NCBI GenBank assembly: GCA_947645355.1
Contig: CANSCI010000022.1
Coordinates: forward strand, 1 to 32,945
DNA length: 32,945 nucleotides
Reading direction: 5' to 3'
Origin: an uncultured Dorea sp.
GTDB lineage: Bacteria > Bacillota > Clostridia > Lachnospirales > Lachnospiraceae
The notes below the pieces were generated by a model. The model searched no databases and was not told where the DNA came from. It saw only the letters and a program-made list of their open reading frames with translations. Within the stretch, counting starts at the first letter, position 1. Every line of letters starts with the position of its first letter. Positions 15,305 to 22,776 of this stretch are shown piece after piece. The position numbers and the translations under genes are program-made.

Positions 15305-15799
15305 ATGAATAAGATGACTGTACACATGACGAAAGAGACCTTATATGATTTTCTGTTATTCCATGCCTACTCCAAATTCAGCGGGTTCCTGATCAATATC
15401 CTTGGGCTTGCTGTAGCATTTATGGGAATCATCCTGTACATTACGGACAGAACGGGTGTGCAAGGCGTCGGCCTGTATCTTGCCGCAGCGTTCGTCTTCC
15501 TTGCAAGCACACCATTCCAGTTGAAGATGCGCGCGAAAAAGCAGGTGCAGGTAAATGAAGAGTACTGCAATCCGGTGGAGTATACATTTACCGAGGAGGA
15601 GATCCGCATGGAGTACGGCGGAAAGGAGCGGTGCTACCCGTGGGAGGAGATCGAGCGTGCAGTGGTGACTCCGAAGACGATCGGGATCTACTATGGGAAG
15701 GAGCAGGCCATGATCCTGCCGAAACAGGATTTTGGAGATCAGTTTACGCCGATCTTTCGGATGATTGCGGCCAGGCTCGGACAGAGCAGGGTGAGGTAA
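15305..15799 (+). CDS. YcxB-like C-terminal domain membrane protein
   Basis: A 164-residue protein with two membrane helices (about residues 25-48 and 54-73) followed by a small soluble beta-rich domain. The block VEYTFTEEEIRMEYGGKERCYPWEEIERAVVTPKTIGIYYGKEQAMILPK is the pattern of YcxB-like proteins, here with the cytoplasmic domain after the membrane hairpin. The biochemical role of this family is not established. GGGAGGATG lies upstream with suitable spacing. It follows the terminator of the acid-sugar operon and precedes the metQ-like gene by 160 bp. It is probably a single-gene unit and I see no functional tie to either neighbour. Confidence 0.7.
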   Translation: MNKMTVHMTKETLYDFLLFHAYSKFSGFLINILGLAVAFMGIILYITDRTGVQGVGLYLAAAFVFLASTPFQLKMRAKKQVQVNEEYCNPVEYTFTEEEIRMEYGGKERCYPWEEIERAVVTPKTIGIYYGKEQAMILPKQDFGDQFTPIFRMIAARLGQSRVR

Positions 15800-15962
15800 A
15801 GGCCATATACCTTTTGCATTGCAGGAAGACTGTAAATTCACTTATAGAAAATGCGTATAAATGCACGGATATATTGAGAAAATGAATTTCCAACCGTTTT
15901 CGATATATGATAAAATCTCTGACGGAATATAGACAGTATTTATATCAATGGAGGGTACGAAG

Positions 15963-16790
15963 GTGAAAAGGAATTTGAAAATGTTGAGTGCAGGTTTATG
16001 CGGGGTGATGGTTATTACACTTCTTGCCGGATGCGGTGCAAAGGGAGATGAGGGCAAGTCAGGCAGTGCAGCTGAAGACAAAAAAGAGAAGCTGATTATC
16101 GGTACATCATCTGTTTCCGTCGATTTGGCCTAATCAGGAGTGGAAGCATTGGAAGATATGGGATATGAAGTAGAATTAAAAGTCTTTGACGATTATTTCC
16201 TTCCCAACGAGGCGCTGGTGGAGGGATCGGTTGACGCGAACTTCTATCAGCACGAACCGTTTCTTGACACATATAATGATGAAAAAGGAACAGATATACA
16301 GATGATGGAGCCAAAGCTCTGGAACTATTGGGCAGGAATTTATTCTGTAAAAACAGACTCCATAGATAAGCTTCCGGACGGCGGAATCGTAGGGATTGCT
16401 GAGGATGCATCCAATATTGATCAGGATTTGCGTCGTCTGCAGGAGGCTGAAGTTATTAAGCTGACAGATGAAGAGAAGGATCAGTATGATGTTGCGGATA
16501 TTGTAGAAAATCCATATAACTATGAGTTTATCCAGGCGGACCATATTAAATATACGAACATGGATGACTATGCTCTCGTTATCGGTACATCCAACACAAT
16601 GGCATCTTTTGACGTAGATCCTACAAAGAATCTTTTGCAGTCATTTGTAGATGATTCCCTTGCGCTCGGGATGTGCATTATGCCGGAAAATGCAGATACA
16701 CAGTGGGCAAAAGACATTATGGAAGCATATACGTCTGATAAGGCAAAAGAATATGTGAAACCGGAGACGGGTTTTGAGGCGGTATTTTAA
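15963..16790 (+). pseudogene. MetQ-family (NlpA) substrate-binding lipoprotein interrupted by an in-frame TAA
   Basis: The frame encodes a 275-codon lipoprotein of the NlpA/MetQ family, the binding partner of MetNI importers. GTG 15963 is the start: GGAGGG is 7 bases upstream and the product begins with a lipoprotein signal peptide (LLAGC). Family features include the TSSVSVDLA opening strand, DDYFLPNEALVEGSVDANFYQHEPFLD and the end SDKAKEYVKPETGFEAVF. Codon 57 (16131-16133) is TAA, and the same frame then continues undisturbed to the normal C-terminus. A single base change, such as AAA or CAA to TAA, explains it. As written it is a pseudogene or strongly truncated. A sequencing error or restart at a later codon remain alternatives, though a restart would lack the export signal. 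Confidence 0.85.
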
Positions 16791-16809
16791 ATGTAAATTG
16801 TAATGCGGC

Positions 16810-16846
16810 AGGGGTGTTTGGAATCGTCCGAGCGCCCTTGTTTTTC
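16810..16846 (+). terminator. Attenuating terminator between the metQ-like and metN-like genes
   Basis: AGGGGTGTTTGG (16810-16821) can pair with CCGAGCGCCCTT (16828-16839) at all 12 positions, with several G-T wobbles, around a 6-base loop. GTTTTTCT follows. Placed between a binding-protein gene and its ATPase/permease genes, it would lower expression of the latter, a common way to obtain excess binding protein. Confidence 0.6.
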
Positions 16847-16871
16847 TATGCATTTCCAGGAGATAAAAAAT

Positions 16872-17867
16872 ATGATAGAGATAAAAGGGTTACAGAAATC
16901 ATTTGATGATTTGAAGGTTCTTGACAACATCGACCTGACGATTGAAGACGGAGAGATTTATGGGCTGGTAGGAAAAAGCGGAGCCGGAAAATCTACACTT
17001 CTTAGGTGTATCAATGGGCTGGAGCAATATTCGGCGGGCAGCCTTAAGATTGACGGTGTGGAGATAAAGGCTCTCAGCAGGAAAGAATTAAGGACATTCC
17101 GGAAGGGGGTGTCCATGATATTTCAGCATTTTCCGATGCTGACACGTAAGACAGTATATGAAAATATTGCGTTTCCGATGCGGTGCTGGAAATATGACAG
17201 ACAGGTGATCGACAAGCGTGTGAAAGAACTGGCGGAATTGGTTGGGATTTCTGAAAAACTTTATCAGAGGCCGGGACAGTTGTCCGGCGGGCAGAAGCAG
17301 AGGATTGCCATAGCAAGGGCACTGACCATGGAACCAAAAATATTGCTGAGTGATGAGGCTACATCCGCATTGGATCCGGTGACGACACGGTCGATTTTGC
17401 AGCTTCTCCGTGATATCAATGAAAAACTGGGGATAACGATTATCGTGGTGACGCATCAGATGTCAGTGATTAAGGATGTGTGTGAAAAGGTGGCGCTGCT
17501 GGAGGCAGGTGAGCTGGTCGTGTCAGGACCTGTTGACGAGTTGTTTATGTACCAGCCGGAAGAATTGAAGACATTTCTTGGCGAGGAAAAATTTCATGCA
17601 GGCAGCAGCGGCATCAATATACAGGTTATGCTGTCTGACCAGGATATGTCCAAAAATATTCTCAGCAGGATGTCCAGGGAATTGGATCTTGATTTTACAA
17701 TTGTGAACAGTGAAATGGAGCGCTACCGTGATAAATACCTGGGGTATCTGGTTTTAAATTTTTCAGAGCAATACAAAAGTAAGGTGGAAGATTATCTGGA
17801 TCAAAACAAGATAATCTGGAGGTATTATCAGATGAATAAGGAGGAAGGGTTATGTCAGGATTCTTAA
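16872..17867 (+). CDS. metN: MetN-like ABC transporter ATPase
   Basis: A 331-residue cytoplasmic ATPase. It has Walker A GKSGAGKST, signature LSGGQKQRIAIARAL, Walker B ILLSDEATSALD and the switch histidine in VVTHQ. After about residue 255 it carries a C-terminal NIL-type domain (INIQVMLSDQDMSKNILSRMSREL onward), which in MetN senses methionine and inhibits transport. I start at ATG 16872 because AGGAGA lies 8 bases upstream; an in-frame ATG at 16803 adds residues lying across the terminator hairpin. It overlaps the permease gene by 16 bases. The substrate is probably methionine or a related methylated compound; the methyltransferase gene downstream makes a special methyl donor possible. This is inference. 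Confidence 0.9.
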   Translation: MIEIKGLQKSFDDLKVLDNIDLTIEDGEIYGLVGKSGAGKSTLLRCINGLEQYSAGSLKIDGVEIKALSRKELRTFRKGVSMIFQHFPMLTRKTVYENIAFPMRCWKYDRQVIDKRVKELAELVGISEKLYQRPGQLSGGQKQRIAIARALTMEPKILLSDEATSALDPVTTRSILQLLRDINEKLGITIIVVTHQMSVIKDVCEKVALLEAGELVVSGPVDELFMYQPEELKTFLGEEKFHAGSSGINIQVMLSDQDMSKNILSRMSRELDLDFTIVNSEMERYRDKYLGYLVLNFSEQYKSKVEDYLDQNKIIWRYYQMNKEEGLCQDS

Positions 17868-18523
17868 CAGAATACCAGATGAATTTTTGGGAGCGGATAC
17901 TTGCGCCTGCATTTGCAGCAACAATACAGATGGTGATCATTACTACGATATTAGGAACTTTTTTTGGTTTTTTTGTTGCGGTAATTCTGCTTGTGACGGA
18001 CAAAGACGGCATCCATCCAAACCGATTCATTTATGGGCTGTTTAATTTCATAGTAAATGTAATCAGGTCATTTCCGTTTTTGATCCTGATGATTTTCCTT
18101 CTGCCATTTACCAAATTAATAGCAGGAACTTCCATTGGAGTCCGCGCAGCGGTAGTCCCGCTTATTGTATCAGCTACGGCATTCATTGCAAAACTAATTG
18201 TAAATGCAATGCAGGAGGTGGATAAAGGTTTGGTGGAAGCTATGAAGTCCTTTGGGATATCTGAGGTTCAGGTGGTATTTCGGGTGATGTTTTCGGAGGC
18301 ACTTCCGTCAATTATATCAGGGGTTATCCTTGCGATGGTTGCAATCCTTGGTTCCACTGCCATGGCAGGTGCAATGGGAGCCGGCGGGATTGGTTCGGTT
18401 GCTATCACTTATGGATACCAGAAGTTCAACAAAGTAGTTATGGTTCTTACGGCGGGTATATTGATTGTATTTGTGCAGTTGATAGAAATGATAGGAAAAT
18501 GGGTATACCGTAAGATGAAATAG
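17852..18523 (+). CDS. metI: MetI-like ABC transporter permease
   Basis: A 223-residue membrane protein with five hydrophobic helices. It has the permease loop of MetI proteins (GLVEAMKSFGISEVQVVFRVMFSEALPSIISG) and the glycine-rich GSTAMAGAMGAGGIGSVAITYGYQKFN near the end. The length is usual for MetI. GGAGGA lies upstream and the start is inside the end of the metN-like gene, indicating coupling. With that gene it would form the membrane part of the importer whose binding protein gene is broken at 16131. It could still work with another binding protein encoded elsewhere. Confidence 0.9.
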   Translation: MSGFLTEYQMNFWERILAPAFAATIQMVIITTILGTFFGFFVAVILLVTDKDGIHPNRFIYGLFNFIVNVIRSFPFLILMIFLLPFTKLIAGTSIGVRAAVVPLIVSATAFIAKLIVNAMQEVDKGLVEAMKSFGISEVQVVFRVMFSEALPSIISGVILAMVAILGSTAMAGAMGAGGIGSVAITYGYQKFNKVVMVLTAGILIVFVQLIEMIGKWVYRKMK

Positions 18524-18549
18524 TAAAATTAACAGGGCAGGAGCAGGAT

Positions 18550-19665
18550 ATGAATCGGGAAGAACTATATAAAGAATTGGCGGAACAAAAAGAAGAGATG
18601 AGGCCGGGAGAGAGGATGGAGGCATACCTGCGGGGGGAAGAAACAGATTATCTGCCGTATGGACTGCTGGCTCCGGAGGATGCACTGGTGCATATATGGG
18701 GATTTACCAAAGGGCAGGTTCACAGATCTTTTGACGTGCGCTGTGAGATAATACGAAGGAAGAAAGAAGAATATGGATTTGTCGGGCTGTCCATTCCCCT
18801 GGGTCTCCGGGGGATCGCAGAAGCGGTTGGATCTGTGTTGGAATATCCGGAAGATGCGGTGGATTACGTGAAGGAGTATGCAGCGGCAGATTATAGTGCG
18901 TTGAATGCAATAGAAGAGTTTGACGTGGGGAAGAATAAATTTCTGCTTGATAAATAAGAGGAAGGGAAAAGGCTGATGGAATTGTTCCCTGATATGGGGA
19001 TTTCGACCGATGTGGCAGGACCTTTTTCGACGGCAATTGCTATGCGGCCTATAGAACTTGTGCTGAGGGACATGCGGAGAAATCCGGATAAAGTGCACCG
19101 TCTGTTATCTTGTGCTGTACAATGTTCTTTGAAGTGGGTCGAAAGATTTTATAAGGAGACGGGAAGCAGTGCAGTTGGTTTTGCAGATCCGGTTACGACT
19201 ACAGATATTCTGGGAAGGAAAGATTTTCAGGAATTTTCAAAGCCTTATATGAAAAGACTTATAGACGGGATTATCAGTATTACCGGAGTGGCTCCGTCTG
19301 TACATATATGCGGCCATACAAAAAATATATGGCTGGATCTGGCAGAAATAGGAATCACTAATTTCAGTCTGGATAATTGTGAGAGTCTGGAAGAGGCAAA
19401 AAAGACTATAGGAGACAAAATGTTTCTGTCCGGGAATGTTGCGCCTGTGGATGTGATGCGGCTGGGATCGATTGATATGGTCATAGATGCAGTCAGAACA
19501 GCAATTATCGAGGGGAGCGGCAGCCCTTCGGGTTATATGCTTATGACGGGATGTCAGGTTCCGATTGGAACACCCAGAGAGAATATCGACGCATATATTT
19601 ATGCTGCCAGGAAATATGGGGGCAGGGCAAGAATTGGGAGGCTTCCTCCTCAAATGGGGACGTAG
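18550..19665 (+). pseudogene. URO-D/MtaA-family zinc methyltransferase interrupted by an in-frame TAA
   Basis: Two halves in one frame, 18550-18957 and 18976-19665, together make a URO-D-family protein of about 371 codons, the usual length. Codon 136 (18955-18957) is TAA between FLLDK and EEGKRLMELF. The C-terminal half holds the zinc/methyl-transfer signatures of MtaA/MtbA-type enzymes: His252 and Cys254 in HICGHT, and Cys335 in TGCQVPIGTP. Members move methyl groups between a corrinoid and a thiol. No corrinoid protein is encoded nearby. It follows metI by 26 bases and is probably in the same operon. The last residues, PPQMGT and the TAG stop, are encoded by the palindromic element at 19651-19695, so the original C-terminus may have been replaced. 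Separate expression of the two halves is possible, since ATG 18976 has a weak purine-rich site upstream. Confidence 0.75.
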
Positions 19666-19740
19666 TAAAGTTAAACTTTACTACGTCCCCATTTGAAGTT
19701 TGGGGTGTCCCAAAATAAAAAAAGGGGTGTCCCCATTTGT
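19651..19740. repeat. REP-like palindromic element cluster
   Basis: A perfect palindrome with 22-bp arms and a 1-base centre spans 19651-19695. It starts CAAATGGGGACGTAG and ends with the complement. Two smaller hairpins follow: TTTGGG/CCCAAA at 19699-19714 and GGGG/CCCC at 19724-19734, the latter continuing into CATTTG. A diverged relative with the same TGGGGACGTAG and CTACGTCCC halves lies at 27517-27597. This is the pattern of repetitive extragenic palindromes. Part of the interval 19666-19851; the rest holds only the weak promoter-like TTGACA at 19787. Confidence 0.75.
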
Positions 19741-19851
19741 GCAGGATAAGCGTATAAATTTGTCCTAATTAAGGTCTGCCGTGCACTTGACAACCATGGG
19801 AAAAAGTGTAAACATATGGTTATCGATAGTTAGTTAAGGTGGTATGGGATC

Positions 19852-20616
19852 ATGGAAGAGCGAAGACGGGCAATTTTGCAGGAATTAAATGAAAAAGGAC
19901 GGGTAAGGGTGGCTGAGCTGAGCAGAAGGTTTGGCTGCTCGGAGGTTACGATCCGTAACGATATTAAGAACATGGACATGGAAGGGATGCTGAAGCGTAC
20001 CCACGGCGGGGCCGTCAGGCTCGAGAAGGATACGGAAAGAAAATATCAGGCAGAGAGTATATACAGGCATACAGAGCGCAAGAGGCAGATTGCCGCCTGT
20101 GCGTATGAATTTCTTGCGGACAGGGATACGATCATTATAGATGATGCCTCCAGCAGTTTTTATCTGGCGCTGCATATCAAGCACCATCCGGAGAAGAGAC
20201 TTGCTGTAGTGACGAACTCTCTTCTGGTAGGAAATGAACTTGCAGATGTAAGTCATGTGGAACTCTACATGGTAGGGGGACATGTGGGGGGACATCTGGC
20301 GGCGACAATGGGGGATGCGGCGCTTCAGAATATGGAGCAGTTTCATGTAGATAAGGCATTTATCGGGGTGCACAGCATTAATTTTGATGTAGGACTTACT
20401 TCCATTGCAACTCCGCAGATGCAGGTGAAAAGAGCTATCTTGAAGGTGGCTCAGGAGGTATATGTGCTGGCGGACAGCAGCAAATTCGGCGGGGGCTACC
20501 TCTCGGTCATCTGCCCGATCCATGAGGTGCATAAGATCATTACCGACAGTGAAGCAGCCCGGGACGTTATAAAAAAGGCGCAGGAGATGGGCATCTCCCT
20601 GGTGCTGGCAAGATAA
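19852..20616 (+). CDS. DeoR-family transcriptional regulator
   Basis: A 254-residue regulator of DeoR/GlpR type. The N-terminal winged helix (ERRRAILQELNEKGRVRVAELSRRFGCSEVTIRNDIKNMDMEGMLKRTHGGAV) is standard. A sugar-phosphate-sensing DeoRC domain follows, with ADSSKFGG near the end. AAGGTGG lies 9 bases upstream of the ATG, and a TTGACA at 19787-19792 may be its -35 box. It is flanked by the repeat element and by a convergent sensor kinase gene only 7 bases away, so its targets are not obvious from position. Regulation of the acid-sugar genes at 10.5-15 kb is conceivable but unsupported. Confidence 0.92.
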   Translation: MEERRRAILQELNEKGRVRVAELSRRFGCSEVTIRNDIKNMDMEGMLKRTHGGAVRLEKDTERKYQAESIYRHTERKRQIAACAYEFLADRDTIIIDDASSSFYLALHIKHHPEKRLAVVTNSLLVGNELADVSHVELYMVGGHVGGHLAATMGDAALQNMEQFHVDKAFIGVHSINFDVGLTSIATPQMQVKRAILKVAQEVYVLADSSKFGGGYLSVICPIHEVHKIITDSEAARDVIKKAQEMGISLVLAR

Positions 20617-20623
20617 AAGACGG

Positions 20624-22030
20624 TTATGCCTTCGGCAGGGAGAAGATAAACTCGGTGCCTACGCCTTCCGTGCTGACGACATTGATATTTTCGCCATGAG
20701 CCTGAATGGCTTCCTTGACGATGGCAAGACCAAGACCGGTGCCTTTTTTGTCCTTGCCCCGGGACAGGTCTGTTTTATAGAAGCGCTCCCAGATCTTATT
20801 CAGCGCATTTCTTGGAATACCGATTCCATTATCTTTTACGGATATATATACCTTATCTCCCCGGTTGGTAGTTTCAATCGTAATGTCAGACTCACTGTCA
20901 CTGAATTTGATAGCATTATCCAGAAGGTTATACAGGACCTGCTGGATTTTTCTTTTGTCTGCAACGACCTCAAGATGCTTTGAGGCAAAAATAAGCTCAA
21001 AGGATATCTTCTTCTGAGTACAGACACCTTCAAAGGAAGCGGCAACATTTTTAATAATCTCATGGATATCGAAGGCCACTTTGTCTAAGAGCAGGTTTTT
21101 CGTGTCAAATTCATTCAGCGTCAGAAGATCATGAGTAAGATCTGTCAGACGTTCTGTCTCAAATAAAATAATCTTGAGATATTTTTCCTGCATTTCCTGA
21201 GGGATCGTGCCGTCTGCCATAGCTTCCACATAGCCCTTGATAGAGGTTAAGGGCGAGCGGAAGTCGTGGGACACATTTGCTACAAATTTCTTCTGATAGT
21301 CCTCCATGTCGCGCAGCTGGGAGGACATGTAATTTAACGAGGCGGACAGATAACCCATCTCGTCTTCGGTGTTTACCGGTATCTCATATTCCAGGTTGCC
21401 CGAGGCATACTGCTTGGCGGCCTCTGTGATCTTGCTAAGGGGCCGGTATACGAAGAAGCGGAATGCCAGCAGGATCATAAAGGAGAGCAGGTAAATGACG
21501 GCCAGGGAAATGTATGCGCTGTGCATAAGAAGATCCTGGATCTGTGTGATGTCATACATGCTTTTATGGATCAGCAGGTAGCCTCTGGATGAGTAGTCGT
21601 ATACGACGGGAGCAAGGACTGTAATGACATCCTCGTTGAAATAGCCGTGGTAATCTCCCGTCATATATCGGCTGCTTCCAATTTCCGCAGGATTGAAATC
21701 TGCGATCTTGTGGGGGGCAGGTGAGAAATTTTCCGACTGGGCGGAGGTGATCATGACTCCGTCCCGGTCGACAAACCACACGGCAGCATTCAAATGTGTT
21801 TCAATGCCGGACAGCTGAGTGTGAACATCATTCAGGGAAATCTGCTCCGAAAAAAACTGAGGCAGATAGTCGGTAGCCACCATATTAGCCTCCCGGTAGA
21901 CCGAGGATGAGACATTTCGGATGAGAGGCGCAGAAACAAGCCCGGAGCCCAGCGTGGCAACAGTAAATATACTCATAAAGCCGAATATAATATATACGAT
22001 TACAAATTTCAGATATAGTGTACTTTTCAT
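20624..22030 (-). CDS. Sensor histidine kinase with HAMP domain
   Basis: A 468-residue membrane kinase. Helix 1 (about 8-30) and helix 2 (about 169-192) enclose an extracellular sensor of about 135 residues. HAMP (about 193-245) follows, then the phospho-acceptor His255 in VSHDFRSPLTSIKGY, LLDNAIKFS and the G boxes DNGIGIPRNALNKIWERF and GTGLGLAIVKEAI. The H box has Asp after the histidine rather than the commoner Glu, as in a clostridial subgroup. It is the last gene of a leftward unit after mutS2 and its response regulator; 18 bases separate it from the regulator. The signal is unknown. Confidence 0.93.
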   Translation of the reverse strand: MKSTLYLKFVIVYIIFGFMSIFTVATLGSGLVSAPLIRNVSSSVYREANMVATDYLPQFFSEQISLNDVHTQLSGIETHLNAAVWFVDRDGVMITSAQSENFSPAPHKIADFNPAEIGSSRYMTGDYHGYFNEDVITVLAPVVYDYSSRGYLLIHKSMYDITQIQDLLMHSAYISLAVIYLLSFMILLAFRFFVYRPLSKITEAAKQYASGNLEYEIPVNTEDEMGYLSASLNYMSSQLRDMEDYQKKFVANVSHDFRSPLTSIKGYVEAMADGTIPQEMQEKYLKIILFETERLTDLTHDLLTLNEFDTKNLLLDKVAFDIHEIIKNVAASFEGVCTQKKISFELIFASKHLEVVADKRKIQQVLYNLLDNAIKFSDSESDITIETTNRGDKVYISVKDNGIGIPRNALNKIWERFYKTDLSRGKDKKGTGLGLAIVKEAIQAHGENINVVSTEGVGTEFIFSLPKA

Positions 22031-22048
22031 AGGACTCTCTTTTTGCTT

Positions 22049-22753
22049 TTATTTTACTTCAAATTTGTATCCGATCCCCCACACGGTGCCAAGCCCCCAG
22101 GTGGAGTGATCCTTAATCTTCTCCCGCAGACGCTTGATATGTACGTCCACGGTCCGGGTATCCCCGATATATTCATAGCCCCAGATCTGGTCCAGGAGCT
22201 GCTCCCTTGTAAATACCTGGTTCGGTGAGGAGGCGAGGAAGTATAAAAGTTCCAGTTCCTTGGGCGGCATCTCTACATTCTGGCCGTCCACTACAACAGA
22301 GTAGTTGGTAAGGTTGATGGTAATGCCGGGGTATTCTACACATTTGCCCTTGTCTGCATTTGCCGCCTCGGACTTCGGTACGGCCTGGTAGCGGCGCAGA
22401 ACAGCCTTGACGCGGGCTACGAGCTCCTTAGAATCGAAGGGCTTCATAATGTAGTCGTCTGCACCAAGCTCCAGTCCAAGCACTTTGTCAAATACTTCGC
22501 CCTTGGCGGACAGCATGATGATGGGGGTGTTGGAGTGGGTGCGGATCTCACGGCAGACCTGGTATCCGTCGATGCCCGGGAGCATCAGATCCAGCAGCAC
22601 CAGGTTGGGCTGGTAAGTTTCGAAGGCAGACAGAGCCTCCTCGCCGTCATGGACCATTGCTGTGTCAAAGCATTCCTTCGTAAGGTACAGAGAGATGAGT
22701 TCTGCAATATTTTCATCGTCATCTACGATTAAGATTTTTTGTTTATTTACCAT
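22049..22753 (-). CDS. OmpR-family response regulator (PhoP/ResD-like)
   Basis: A 234-residue regulator. The receiver has the acidic cluster VDDDE, phospho-acceptor Asp55 in LLDLMLPG and Lys104 in IMKPF. The winged-helix domain ends EKIKDHSTWGLGTVWGIGYKFEVK with VDVHIKRLREKI in the recognition region. It reads leftward between mutS2 (23 bases upstream) and its kinase, so the three genes are likely one transcript. Co-transcription with mutS2 looks positional rather than functional. Confidence 0.93.
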   Translation of the reverse strand: MVNKQKILIVDDDENIAELISLYLTKECFDTAMVHDGEEALSAFETYQPNLVLLDLMLPGIDGYQVCREIRTHSNTPIIMLSAKGEVFDKVLGLELGADDYIMKPFDSKELVARVKAVLRRYQAVPKSEAANADKGKCVEYPGITINLTNYSVVVDGQNVEMPPKELELLYFLASSPNQVFTREQLLDQIWGYEYIGDTRTVDVHIKRLREKIKDHSTWGLGTVWGIGYKFEVK

Positions 22754-22776
22754 AATTGTTCTCCTGTATGTTCTGG

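Noticed and set aside
15800-15962. SAM or T-box riboswitch upstream of the metQ-like gene
   Set aside because: The 163-bp interval has no multi-helix junction or terminator/antiterminator arrangement that I can see.
18955-18957. In-frame stop in the methyltransferase gene as a pyrrolysine or selenocysteine codon
   Set aside because: Some corrinoid methyltransferase systems use UAG for pyrrolysine and UGA for selenocysteine, but this codon is TAA. No insertion element is visible and MtaA-type enzymes are not known to use either residue.
19852-20616. DeoR regulator as the specific regulator of the acid-sugar cluster at 10.5-15 kb
   Set aside because: It is more than 4.6 kb away with unrelated genes between, and no shared site was identified.
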